DNA of 64,000 nt, taken from positions 1-64,000 of the forward strand of contig JAAOXG010000026.1 in NCBI GenBank assembly GCA_013036995.1, given 5' to 3'. This DNA is from Lacrimispora defluvii. Lineage in GTDB: Bacteria; Bacillota; Clostridia; Lachnospirales; Lachnospiraceae. Position numbers and translations under genes: made by a program. Below, piece after piece: positions 26,095 through 34,509 of this stretch (its first letter is position 1; each line of letters starts with the position of its first letter). A model generated the notes under the pieces. It was not told the origin of the DNA. It searched no databases and worked only from the letters and a program-made list of their open reading frames with translations.

Positions 26095-26155
26095 TGTGCC
26101 ACATCATATCGAAGTAGATTACGTGATGAAATTATAATTTGATGGAGAATGTAAA

Positions 26156-26887
26156 ATGACAAAATTGCTCCACACCTCTTATGATTGCATGATTTTAATA
26201 GCTGATTATAAGGAGCCCAATTTTCATAGGCATCTTTGCTCCCATTTAGCATTTGGAAAAGATGGTAAACTGAAGTGCACCACAGATTTAGGGACTTTCG
26301 TGGCAAAAGGAGTTTTTATTGACTCTGATACGAGACATACCATTCATTTTGAGCATGGACCGATATATTTATTTTTATTTGATGAAACCAGTGCCATAGG
26401 AAAACAGATCAAAGCTACGTATTTGTCAGAAATATCTGTAGCAGAGGTACCTGACGATTTAATATCTCAGCTGCGCACTTGTGTTGAAAATAGTTTGGAC
26501 GTAAAGATTCTATCCCGGCAAATGCTTACCATTCTTTCAGATAAGATGGAAAATAGCCAAAAGAAAGAAGACTACAGAATCCTGGATGCATTGCAATATC
26601 TGGAAGGCAGACCGGCAATTGAACATGATATAATCCATGAACTTGCCGGAAGGGAGTGCTTATCAAAATCAAGACTTTCACATCTGTTCACACAGGAAAT
26701 GGGGGTGTCACTGCACCGTTATCTGTCGTTTATAAAGATGAAAAAGGCATGGGTTTATATTTTGGAAGGAGATACCCTGACAGAGGCCGCAATAAAGGCC
26801 GGTTTTAATTCTTCATCCCATTTTTCTTCGACAGTCCAAAGAATGTTTGGAATATCATTGACAGAATTTGTTAAAAGCATGGTATAA
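26156..26887 (+). CDS. AraC family transcriptional regulator
   Basis: A 243-residue AraC-type protein. The N-terminal part (about 1-95) is a small cupin-like sensor domain, starting with HTSYDCMILIADYKEPNFHR. The C-terminal two helix-turn-helix motifs are seen in LAGRECLSKSRLSHLFTQEM, GVSLHRYLSFIKMKKA and EAAIKAGFNSSSHFSSTVQR, followed by FGISLTEF. It may control the MBL-hydrolase gene 76 bp downstream, with which it is co-oriented. The inducer is unknown. Confidence 0.88.
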   Translation: MTKLLHTSYDCMILIADYKEPNFHRHLCSHLAFGKDGKLKCTTDLGTFVAKGVFIDSDTRHTIHFEHGPIYLFLFDETSAIGKQIKATYLSEISVAEVPDDLISQLRTCVENSLDVKILSRQMLTILSDKMENSQKKEDYRILDALQYLEGRPAIEHDIIHELAGRECLSKSRLSHLFTQEMGVSLHRYLSFIKMKKAWVYILEGDTLTEAAIKAGFNSSSHFSSTVQRMFGISLTEFVKSMV

Positions 26888-26963
26888 ATAGCAGCTAATT
26901 GAAAGCATTCCTTTTTATTTTGGGTTATTATCTTTATAAAGAAAAACAAAGGAGTGTTAATAT

Positions 26964-27839
26964 ATGAGCAGGATTGGAACGAAGATTCAAGAAACGTTTA
27001 TGGCAGTAAAATTTCGTGATAAAGAGATTTTCAAACCGCTGAACACCGGCAAAATTGATGAGCATGTCAGTTGTGTCAGGGAATACATAGCAAACATTTT
27101 TTTCTACTCAAAAAAGGGAAAAACCATTATGATAGATGCCGGATATCACTACCAACGGCTGGAAGAGAAAATGCAATGGCTTAATATTGACCCAAAAAGT
27201 ATCAATACAATACTGATCACGCATCAGGATACGGATCATGTGGGCGCATTAGAAAAGGATGCGAAGCGTCTTTTTGATGATGCCACCATCTATATTGGAG
27301 AAATAGAAAACCGCTATCTTACAGCAGAGGTCAGGCGAAAAGTCTATGGTGGGTGGTATAAGCTGCCACTGGTGAAAATCGATAACAAAAAGATACTCTT
27401 GAAAGATGGTCAGATTTTTTACATTGAAGATATTAAGATTGAGTGTTTTTTAGTTCCTGGACATACCTGGGGACATCTTTGTTATCTGATTGATGATAAG
27501 TATCTGTTTACAGGTGATACAATCTGGTTTGGTCCTGACGGCGGATATTCCTTTCTTGATGCATTGGCCGAGGACAATGAGCTGGCCCAAAAATCTCTGG
27601 CAGAGTTTGAGAAGAAGCTTAAATTGCGAAAGTTGAATCCGATTATTATTACAGGGCACACTGGCTGGTATGATGATCTTGAATGGGGATTCCGACATAA
27701 GGATCAGGTCTGCATTGCAACCAAAAAGCAAAAGCCCCACGATCCTAATGCACCTTATGATGGGTATGATGAATCGGCTGATACGAGAGAAAATGCCAGA
27801 AATAAATTGCTTGCAAAAGTAGACCCTGTGATTCCCTGA
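26964..27839 (+). CDS. MBL-fold metallo-hydrolase
   Basis: A 291-residue metallo-beta-lactamase-fold protein. The metal motif appears as ITHQDTDHVGA (about residues 85-95), with aspartate where the middle histidine of HxHxDH usually lies. Other ligand positions are LVPGHTWGH (about 163-171), FTGDTIW (about 181-187) and ITGHTGW (about 229-235). AAAGGAGTG precedes the ATG. It is separate in sequence from the MBL gene at 11060. It may be controlled by the AraC gene before it. The reaction is unknown. Confidence 0.8.
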   Translation: MSRIGTKIQETFMAVKFRDKEIFKPLNTGKIDEHVSCVREYIANIFFYSKKGKTIMIDAGYHYQRLEEKMQWLNIDPKSINTILITHQDTDHVGALEKDAKRLFDDATIYIGEIENRYLTAEVRRKVYGGWYKLPLVKIDNKKILLKDGQIFYIEDIKIECFLVPGHTWGHLCYLIDDKYLFTGDTIWFGPDGGYSFLDALAEDNELAQKSLAEFEKKLKLRKLNPIIITGHTGWYDDLEWGFRHKDQVCIATKKQKPHDPNAPYDGYDESADTRENARNKLLAKVDPVIP

Positions 27840-27861
27840 AATGGATTATTTAGTTTAAACT

Positions 27862-27993
27862 TTATTCCAGTTCAAACGCCCCCGTATAAAGCTGGTAATA
27901 GGTTCCTTTTTGTTTAATCAGGATTTCGTGGGAACCCCTTTCAATTATTTTTCCATGATCCGGAACCATAATTGCGTCACTATTTTTTACAGT
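27862..27993 (-). pseudogene. C-terminal remnant of an ABC exporter ATPase
   Basis: Reading leftward, the frame gives TVKNSDAIMVPDHGKIIERG followed by SHEILIKQKGTYYQLYTGAF and ends in a natural stop at 27862-27864. This is the typical tail of half-size ABC exporters, just after the switch-histidine region. Upstream codons contain stops and nothing else of the gene remains before the rubrerythrin-like gene at 28000, so a deletion has removed about 550 residues. Confidence 0.8.
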
Positions 27994-27999
27994 TAAATG

Positions 28000-28539
28000 T
28001 TAAAAGTTATCATTATATAAGCGGTAGTATCCCTGAGGATAATTGCATACAGGGCATATTAGAGGTGCACATTCTCCAGACATGATATTACCGCACTGCA
28101 TACAGATCCAAAGTGTTTCAGACGGTTTACAAAACACTTCTTTCTGTACTACGTTTCTTAATAATCCGGAAAATCTTGTACCCTGATTATAATCAATATT
28201 GGCAATGCCTGCAAATAGTGCTGCAATATCCATAAAACCCTCTTCCCGTGCGGTTTTTGCAAAATCCTGGTATAGTTTATTTGCCAGGTTTAATTCATTA
28301 TCTCTGGATTGCATAAGTGCTTCCTCCGTATTGGGAAGAGTGCCTTGATTTAACTGCCTGAACCAGATTCTGGCATGTTCCAGATTGTTTTGAGCGTTTA
28401 TCTCATAGATATTTCCTATTTCCATATAGCCTTCCTGTCTTGCCACATCAGCAAAGATTCTGTCTCTTGTACTGGCAATAGCTTCCGCATTAAAAGCGAT
28501 ACCTAAATTTTTGTACGTTCTGCTTTCTGTAAAATCCAT
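28000..28539 (-). CDS. Rubrerythrin-like protein with altered diiron site
   Basis: A 179-residue protein with the rubrerythrin layout: an N-terminal four-helix ferritin-like domain and a C-terminal rubredoxin-like domain. The rubredoxin iron site is intact (C146, C149 in WICMQCGN; C162, C165 in CPVCNYPQG). By alignment to classical rubrerythrin, several diiron ligands are changed: asparagine 52 for glutamate before EHA, leucine 85, aspartate 116 for glutamate and glutamine 119 for histidine. Glutamate 19, glutamate 82 and histidine 55 remain. Peroxidase activity is therefore doubtful. CAAAGGAG precedes the ATG. It is divergent from the Csp-like protease genes. Confidence 0.8.
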   Translation of the reverse strand: MDFTESRTYKNLGIAFNAEAIASTRDRIFADVARQEGYMEIGNIYEINAQNNLEHARIWFRQLNQGTLPNTEEALMQSRDNELNLANKLYQDFAKTAREEGFMDIAALFAGIANIDYNQGTRFSGLLRNVVQKEVFCKPSETLWICMQCGNIMSGECAPLICPVCNYPQGYYRLYNDNF

Positions 28540-28600
28540 TTGTACTCCTTTGCCATGTATATGGTATATATCAAAGATATTATTTTTGATTCTATATTAT

Positions 28601-28619
28601 TACTGATTACAAATCAGTA
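28601..28619. promoter_or_regulatory. Perfect palindrome between rubrerythrin-like gene and S8 genes
   Basis: TACTGATT (28601-28608), three bases, then AATCAGTA (28612-28619). It lies in the 136-bp gap between divergent genes and could be an operator for one or both. Confidence 0.5.
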
Positions 28620-28675
28620 CTATTATTTAAAAGGGTATTAATATAATAAGTAAAAGATAATAAATACGAGAAAAC

Positions 28676-30370
28676 ATGAACTCTATAGATATTGAAAGAA
28701 TTTACAGCAATGATTATGCAGATTTCCTTGTTAGTTTTTGCTCTGATGTATCTGTCCTGGAACAATACGAAACAGGTTCCGTTAACATAATAAATTATTT
28801 TTATGCGGTTGCCCATCTTCCAGTCAGTATTATGACAGAAAATGTAATATCAAGAATGGGATATGCATCCATACCATCTTTATTTGGCTTAGTCAGCCAG
28901 ACGAGCCTGGAGGTGTCAGGAATACCTGCTATCCGCAATAATCCCAATCTGAATTTAAGAGGAAGGGGAGTATTGATCGGCTTTGTGGATACTGGTATTG
29001 ATTATACAAATCCTGTTTTTCAGTACAATGACAAAACAACAAGGATATCAAGTATCTGGGACCAGACGATTATAACGGAAAATAACCAGGAGCATGTGCC
29101 TTATGGTACTGAGTATACCAGAGAACAGATCAACGAAGCTTTGCAGGCCGATGATCCATTTGGGGTAGTACCGTCAAGGGATGAGATAGGTCACGGTACC
29201 ATGATTGCTGGTATTGCAGCAGGTAACGAAGATATAGAAAACGGATTTTCGGGCGTAGCTCCTGAAGCTGAATTAGTGATTGTAAAACTAAAACCAGCAA
29301 AACCCTATTTAAAAGAATTTTTCCGGGTACCAGAGGATGCGATCGCCTATCAGGAAACGGATCTTATTTATGGAATACAGTATTTAATGGATTATGCCGC
29401 TTTAAGAGATCAGCCAATTGTTATGTGTATTGCTGTGAATACCGCACAGTATGCACATGATGGAAGAGGCAGCACAAGCAACTGGCTGTCGTTTCATTCA
29501 ACCAGACCGAGACTGGGTATATTAATTCCAGTTGGTAATGAAGGAATTGCAAGGAGACATTTCGGAGGATTTATTACTGAAGAGACTAATCATAAAACAG
29601 TGGAATTAAATGTTGGTCCCAATGAAAGCGGATTTTCCCTGGAATTATGGGGAACAGTACCAAATACTTTTTATATAGATATTACATCTCCTTCCGGTGA
29701 ATATATACCAATAATTGATCTCCGGTTTGACGAAACAAGAGAGATTTCGTTTATATTTGAGCCCACAACTATTTTTGTAGATTCTCAGCTTGTAGAATCC
29801 CAGAGTGGTGATCAACTGATCCTGCTTCGATTTACAAAGCCTACACAGGGCAGATGGAAATTCAATGTATACAGCAAAGGAATTATCCCCATTAATTTTA
29901 ACATGTGGCTTCCAATGGATAATTTTATAGGACCGGATACGTATTTTATCAATTCTGATCCCAATATCACACTTCTTTCCTTATCTTGTGCCATTACACC
30001 TATATCCGTAACGGCTTATAATACAGCTAATAACAGTCTTTATATAAACTCCGGTAGAGGGTACACACGCGTTAATATAGTAAAGCCGGAGATTGCGGCA
30101 CCGGGAGTGGATCTATTAAGTCCTTCCTTAAACCATGGATTTGTTTCAGTGACAGGAACAAGTGCAGCAGCAGCCCACGCGGCAGGAGCGGCGGCCCTCA
30201 TGTTTGAATGGGGGATTGTGAAAGGCAATTATCCAGAAATGAGCACGGAGGATCTTAAAGTCTTCATGATCCGCGGCGCCAAAAGAGAAGCGGACCTGGT
30301 ATATCCCAACTATGAATGGGGATATGGAAGACTTGATGTATTTAATATCTTCCGTGCACTTACTGTCTGA
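28676..30370 (+). CDS. Csp-like S8 family peptidase
   Basis: A 564-residue subtilisin-family protein resembling clostridial Csp germination proteases. Residues about 1-95 look like a Csp-type propeptide. The triad is complete: D105 in GFVDTGIDY, H173 in IGHGTMIAG and S496 in TGTSAAAAH; PVGNEG supplies the oxyanion asparagine. A jelly-roll-like insertion lies between the asparagine and serine, as in CspB. No signal peptide is seen, as expected for a protein packed in the spore. The ribosome site is weak. The next gene is a paralogue without catalytic serine. The role in germination is inferred from the family only. Confidence 0.85.
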   Translation: MNSIDIERIYSNDYADFLVSFCSDVSVLEQYETGSVNIINYFYAVAHLPVSIMTENVISRMGYASIPSLFGLVSQTSLEVSGIPAIRNNPNLNLRGRGVLIGFVDTGIDYTNPVFQYNDKTTRISSIWDQTIITENNQEHVPYGTEYTREQINEALQADDPFGVVPSRDEIGHGTMIAGIAAGNEDIENGFSGVAPEAELVIVKLKPAKPYLKEFFRVPEDAIAYQETDLIYGIQYLMDYAALRDQPIVMCIAVNTAQYAHDGRGSTSNWLSFHSTRPRLGILIPVGNEGIARRHFGGFITEETNHKTVELNVGPNESGFSLELWGTVPNTFYIDITSPSGEYIPIIDLRFDETREISFIFEPTTIFVDSQLVESQSGDQLILLRFTKPTQGRWKFNVYSKGIIPINFNMWLPMDNFIGPDTYFINSDPNITLLSLSCAITPISVTAYNTANNSLYINSGRGYTRVNIVKPEIAAPGVDLLSPSLNHGFVSVTGTSAAAAHAAGAAALMFEWGIVKGNYPEMSTEDLKVFMIRGAKREADLVYPNYEWGYGRLDVFNIFRALTV

Positions 30371-30390
30371 TGTGATTGGAGGGAAAGCGG

Positions 30391-32097
30391 ATGATGCCAG
30401 AAGACAGGTTTAAGATAACCAGCAATGACTATATGGATTTAATTATTCAATATAACGGAAATCTTAATATACTGAAGCGGTATGAAAAATATTCTGTACA
30501 TATAATGAATCCGGGTTATGCAGGTATTTATTATCCAGTGTCCCAGGACACGTCCCAGCTAATCAGGGATTTTGGTTATTCAGGAATTCCCAAATGCTAC
30601 ACTTTATTAAGTTATGAAAGTCTGGCTGCATCTGGAGTTACAGTATTACGCAGTACATCAGCTTTAAATTTGAGGGGAAATGGGGTGCTGGTAGGGTTCG
30701 TTGATACAGGCATTGATTATAGAAATCCTGCCTTTCTTAAAGAAGACGGAACAACAAAAATAGCAGCAATCTGGGACCAGACCATAGACAGCGGTCCTTA
30801 CCCGGAATTAAGATATACAGCATATTATGGAACAGAATATACGGCTGAACAAATTAATCAGGCATTGAAAAGCACTGATCCTCTGTCGGTTGTTCCCAGC
30901 ATGGATGTAAATGGTCATGGAACAATGCTGGCTGGAATTGCAGCCGGTTCGGAAAATAAGAGTAATCAATTCATGGGAGTTGTCCCTGATGCAGAATTAT
31001 TAATCGTTAAACTGAGACAGGCAAAAAGAAATCTTACTGATTACTATTTCATCCCTCCCGATGTGACCTGTTACCAGGAAACTGATATAAACTGGGGGGT
31101 ACAGTATCTGATCAATACAGCAGATAAGTTAAAGAAGCCGTTGATAGTCTGTATAGGGGTAGGTACTTCTCAGGGTGCACATGGAAATAATGGACTGCTG
31201 AATACCTTATTATCCATCGTAGGTGACTGCCCCGGAGTGGGAATTACTGTTGCTACAGGAAATGAGGCTCAGGCCAGAAGACATTTTTACAGCATTCTCA
31301 GACCAGCTGAAAAGGTAACGGTAGATTTAAATGTTGCACAGGATGAATATGGTTTTACTATGGAGCTTTGGGGAAGTCCTCCCATGATCTATGTAATGGA
31401 TATTTTATCACCTGCCGGTGAATATGTTCCTGCAATTTCCCGGGGGTTGTTTGAGACAAAGCAGATACGTTTTGTATTTGATCAGTCAATCCTTTCTATT
31501 GATTATAACATGATCGAGCGGGACAGCGGGAAACAAGTGATTGTCCTGCGTTTAAAAAAACCGTCACAGGGTATCTGGAGGTTTCAGGTATCCGGAATCG
31601 GTGATTTGCCTGGAGATTTTCACATATGGCTACCCTCTGGTAATTTTATCTCCAACAATACATTTTTTCTTAATTCGGACTCCTACACTACCATAACATC
31701 ACCTGGGAACGGTTTATTACCAATCACCGTCACAGCTTATAATGCTGCAACAGGAGCGTTATATCCAGATTCAGGAAGAGGATTTTCAACATCAAATATC
31801 ATAAACCCGGATCTGGCGGCTCCAGGTGTTAACATAGTATGCCCCACATTAAACAACGAATTCACTACCGTAACGGGAACGGGTGCGGCCGCTGCACATA
31901 TGGCTGGTATCGCAGCCATGATATTTGAATGGGGGATTGTAGATAATAATTACCCCAATATGGATACCATAGGGATTAAGAAATTTCTTCTGCGGGGAGC
32001 AAAAAGGAATAGTAAACTTCAATATCCCAATCAGAATTGGGGCTATGGAATTGTGGACGTTTATAATTCTTATAATATCTTCAGAACTATTTTATAG
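30391..32097 (+). CDS. Csp-like S8 pseudoprotease (catalytic Ser to Gly)
   Basis: A 568-residue paralogue of the preceding gene with the same domain order. Aspartate (D105, GFVDTGIDY) and histidine (H176, NGHGTMLAG) are kept, and ATGNEA keeps the oxyanion asparagine, but the serine motif reads TGTGAAAAH: codon GGT at 31882-31884 puts glycine at the nucleophile position. It should bind but not cut. C. difficile CspC, a germinant sensor, has lost its serine in a similar way. The ATG at 30391 follows GGAGGG by seven bases. It lies 20 bp behind the active gene, so both are likely made together. Confidence 0.85.
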   Translation: MMPEDRFKITSNDYMDLIIQYNGNLNILKRYEKYSVHIMNPGYAGIYYPVSQDTSQLIRDFGYSGIPKCYTLLSYESLAASGVTVLRSTSALNLRGNGVLVGFVDTGIDYRNPAFLKEDGTTKIAAIWDQTIDSGPYPELRYTAYYGTEYTAEQINQALKSTDPLSVVPSMDVNGHGTMLAGIAAGSENKSNQFMGVVPDAELLIVKLRQAKRNLTDYYFIPPDVTCYQETDINWGVQYLINTADKLKKPLIVCIGVGTSQGAHGNNGLLNTLLSIVGDCPGVGITVATGNEAQARRHFYSILRPAEKVTVDLNVAQDEYGFTMELWGSPPMIYVMDILSPAGEYVPAISRGLFETKQIRFVFDQSILSIDYNMIERDSGKQVIVLRLKKPSQGIWRFQVSGIGDLPGDFHIWLPSGNFISNNTFFLNSDSYTTITSPGNGLLPITVTAYNAATGALYPDSGRGFSTSNIINPDLAAPGVNIVCPTLNNEFTTVTGTGAAAAHMAGIAAMIFEWGIVDNNYPNMDTIGIKKFLLRGAKRNSKLQYPNQNWGYGIVDVYNSYNIFRTIL

Positions 32098-32156
32098 ATA
32101 ACTGGCTCAGTACCCCTGATCTCAAAACTATGCTGATAAAGGGGGTTAACTTATCC

Positions 32157-32699
32157 CTATAGATCTAAACACCTTTTTTTATGTGCCTTAAGTTTTTTCA
32201 TTGCCCAATCGTAATGACTTGCCGTAGCGCTGACAAAATACGAACCTAAAGTGCTACCGCCAACCCATTTATAAATATCTTTAGAAAACAGCTCTTCATT
32301 TGAAAATGTTTCAGCTAATTTCATCACTTCGGCATGGGAGTTTTTTAACATAATCCTGGCATCGTCTAATGATGTATCTTGATGCTTTTTCCAAAACTCC
32401 ACATTCATAATACCGTAAGTCTTCCAGTTATAAGGTTCTGGAATAAATGGTTTGTCCTCGCCGTTTTTATTTGACTTAACCCAATTAAGCAGCAGCTGAT
32501 GCCACTCATAAAGATGAATCAGAATATCTCGAAGGTTTTTATCCCTGCCCCAATGAGCTTCTTTCTTTTTAATGTCTGCTGTAAAATCAAATGGAGTTGA
32601 CAATTCTTCCTCTGTCAATCCTGATATAAGCATGTTGAGTTTTTTGAAATTGCCAGTTGCTGCTGTTAACAGATCTGATTTTGTTGTTGCTCTGCCCAT
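32157..32699 (-). CDS. ClbS/DfsB-family four-helix protein
   Basis: A 180-residue protein matching the ClbS/DfsB family (DinB-like four-helix bundle): MGRATTKSDLLTAATGNFKK, RDILIHLYEWHQLLLNWV and YNWKTYGIMNVEFWKKHQDT are typical. ClbS protects the producer against colibactin; most relatives have unknown substrates. AGGAGG precedes the ATG. It lies directly downstream of a WYL regulator in the same direction, 73 bp apart, and is likely controlled by it. Confidence 0.85.
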   Translation of the reverse strand: MGRATTKSDLLTAATGNFKKLNMLISGLTEEELSTPFDFTADIKKKEAHWGRDKNLRDILIHLYEWHQLLLNWVKSNKNGEDKPFIPEPYNWKTYGIMNVEFWKKHQDTSLDDARIMLKNSHAEVMKLAETFSNEELFSKDIYKWVGGSTLGSYFVSATASHYDWAMKKLKAHKKRCLDL

Positions 32700-32772
32700 G
32701 TAATTATCCTCCTGATATTATAGTTTGTATGGCTATAATCAAATAATAGCACATAAACTCTGACACCATCTG

Positions 32773-33669
32773 TCAGGGTTTATATTTTTCGTAGATTTTC
32801 TTTGCTTCATCAGACAAAACCTTACGTAAATAAGCAGGCTCAATCACTTCTACATACACACCATAGGATAGAAGATATCCAATCAGCCATGTATCCTCCG
32901 GCATATAGGCAGCTGCAATAAAATCGCCGTTTTCCTGTTCTGTAATTTCATCCTCAGTAAATTCGTCATAGACACGATAAGCCATTTCTTTCGGGAAGCG
33001 AAGTATAATTTTGTTATAGCCATTCTGCTCTGTATCTTGTAATTCAGGAAATTCAACAGGTATAAAATCCTCATCCAAAATTTCACAGTGGATAATACGA
33101 TTTATTTTAAAAAGACGAAAATCGTTTTTTTCTGTACAATAGGCTTTTACATACCATTCCTTTGATTTGTAGTAGAGTTTTAGGGGATGGATGTTTCTCC
33201 TTGTTTTTTTGAAGCAGGAACTAACATAAACAATGGTCGCGACTTTGTGGTTGATCGCTGCATTTTTCAATTGCTCAAACTTAGTATTATCCTGTGTTTT
33301 GCTGCCCCAGCGGCTAAAATCAACCTCAACCCAGTTTTCTGGCTGAGTGTTAAAAAGTGCAGAGAGTTTCGTCAACAGCTCTCGTTCACAGGTGTTATCT
33401 ATAACGGACAAACTTTGTAAGGAAGATAATATATCGTGCTTTTCTTTATCCGAAAAAAGGGCTTTATCCAATACATAATTATCAAGAATTTGTATTCCAC
33501 CACTTCTGCCTGTTGTAACATAAATGGGAATACCAGCACTACTAATTACATCTATATCACGATAAATTGTTCTTACGGAAACCTCGAATTTTTCTGCCAA
33601 TTCTGGAGCAGTGACCCGTCCTTTTTCTAAAATAAAGTATATAATTTTAAACAATCGATTTTCTTTCAA
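32773..33669 (-). CDS. YafY-type HTH/WYL transcriptional regulator
   Basis: A 298-residue regulator. The N-terminal winged helix (about 1-60) has LFKIIYFILEKGRVTAPELA, then FEVSVRTIYRDIDVISSAGI. The WYL domain (about 140-220) contains HPLKLYYKSKEWYVKAYCTE, and a WCX-like C-terminal part follows. It starts at TTG (33667-33669) behind GGAGG. A dyad centred near 33716 in its promoter region is a likely autoregulatory site. A degenerate second copy of this promoter and gene start exists at 41652-41755. Confidence 0.88.
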   Translation of the reverse strand: MKENRLFKIIYFILEKGRVTAPELAEKFEVSVRTIYRDIDVISSAGIPIYVTTGRSGGIQILDNYVLDKALFSDKEKHDILSSLQSLSVIDNTCERELLTKLSALFNTQPENWVEVDFSRWGSKTQDNTKFEQLKNAAINHKVATIVYVSSCFKKTRRNIHPLKLYYKSKEWYVKAYCTEKNDFRLFKINRIIHCEILDEDFIPVEFPELQDTEQNGYNKIILRFPKEMAYRVYDEFTEDEITEQENGDFIAAAYMPEDTWLIGYLLSYGVYVEVIEPAYLRKVLSDEAKKIYEKYKP

Positions 33670-33703
33670 ACAATCACCTCCTATGTCATTATTTTAGTAT
33701 ATT

Positions 33704-33728
33704 AACCATGACAATGTATGTCAAGGTT
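33704..33728. promoter_or_regulatory. Dyad operator before the WYL regulator
   Basis: AACCATGACA (33704-33713) and TGTCAAGGTT (33719-33728) match as an inverted repeat at nine of ten positions. The same element, less perfect, recurs at 41730-41754. Confidence 0.6.
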
Positions 33729-33837
33729 ATTTTTATTTACCATTTTTTGTTGGAAAGAAGTATAAAAATAGTTGTTATGCTTGAAAAAGCGTTTTATAAT
33801 AAAAGGCAATAAAGGCTACAGGAAGGTATAATGTAAT

Positions 33838-34506
33838 ATGATTAAAGGAATCATTTTTGATATGGATGGCGTAATATTTGATACAGAATGGCTATCAACG
33901 TGTGCATGGTTAGAAGTTGGCAACCAATTAAACATTGATTTGCCTCTTGCTTTCATTAACAGTTTCAAAGGATGTTCGGCTAAAACCAGCGAAGCATTGT
34001 TCAAGGAACGATTTGGCCAAGACTTTGATTATGTTTCTGCCAGAGCAAAAAGAACACAATATATGAAGGAATATATATCGCAAAAAGGAGTACCAATTAA
34101 GAAAGGGCTTTTTCAATTGCTGAATTATCTGCAAGACAATCAGATCAAACGTGTGGTAGCCACCTCGACAGATAGAAAGCTGACAGAGTTTTATTTAAAT
34201 TCAACAGGTGTTTTATCCTGCCTGGATGGTATGATAACTGGAGATTGTGTAGAAAAGAGCAAACCAGATCCGGAAATATTTATTAAGGCAAAGCAATTGA
34301 TAGAGTCAGAAGCTGAGGAATGTTTTGTGATTGAAGACAGCCCGGCGGGTATTTATGCAGGTGAGGCAGCTGGAATAAGAGTAATCCATATCCCGGATCA
34401 AGTCGTGGTTAACCAAATGGTGAAATCAAAGATATATAAGATCTGCAATAATCTTGCAGAAGTAATACAAGTAATTGAGAATGAAAATGCAAAGAAGGAT
34501 GGGTGA
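33838..34506 (+). CDS. HAD-family phosphatase/beta-phosphoglucomutase-like
   Basis: A 222-residue HAD hydrolase of subclass I with an alpha-helical cap. Motif I is IFDMDGVIFDTE (nucleophile D8), motif II ATSTD near 116, motif III lysine in KSKPDPEIF near 140, and motif IV VIEDSPAGI near 163. This pattern is shared by beta-phosphoglucomutases and sugar-phosphate phosphatases. It lies three bases before a LacI gene, so both belong to one unit next to the diketogulonate-type operon; a sugar-phosphate substrate is likely but unproven. Confidence 0.88.
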   Translation: MIKGIIFDMDGVIFDTEWLSTCAWLEVGNQLNIDLPLAFINSFKGCSAKTSEALFKERFGQDFDYVSARAKRTQYMKEYISQKGVPIKKGLFQLLNYLQDNQIKRVVATSTDRKLTEFYLNSTGVLSCLDGMITGDCVEKSKPDPEIFIKAKQLIESEAEECFVIEDSPAGIYAGEAAGIRVIHIPDQVVVNQMVKSKIYKICNNLAEVIQVIENENAKKDG

Positions 34507-34509
34507 AAA

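Noticed and set aside
28676-32097. Calling the tandem S8 genes cspB and cspC
   Set aside because: Family resemblance is good, but no sleC or other germination gene is in the window, so orthology cannot be claimed.
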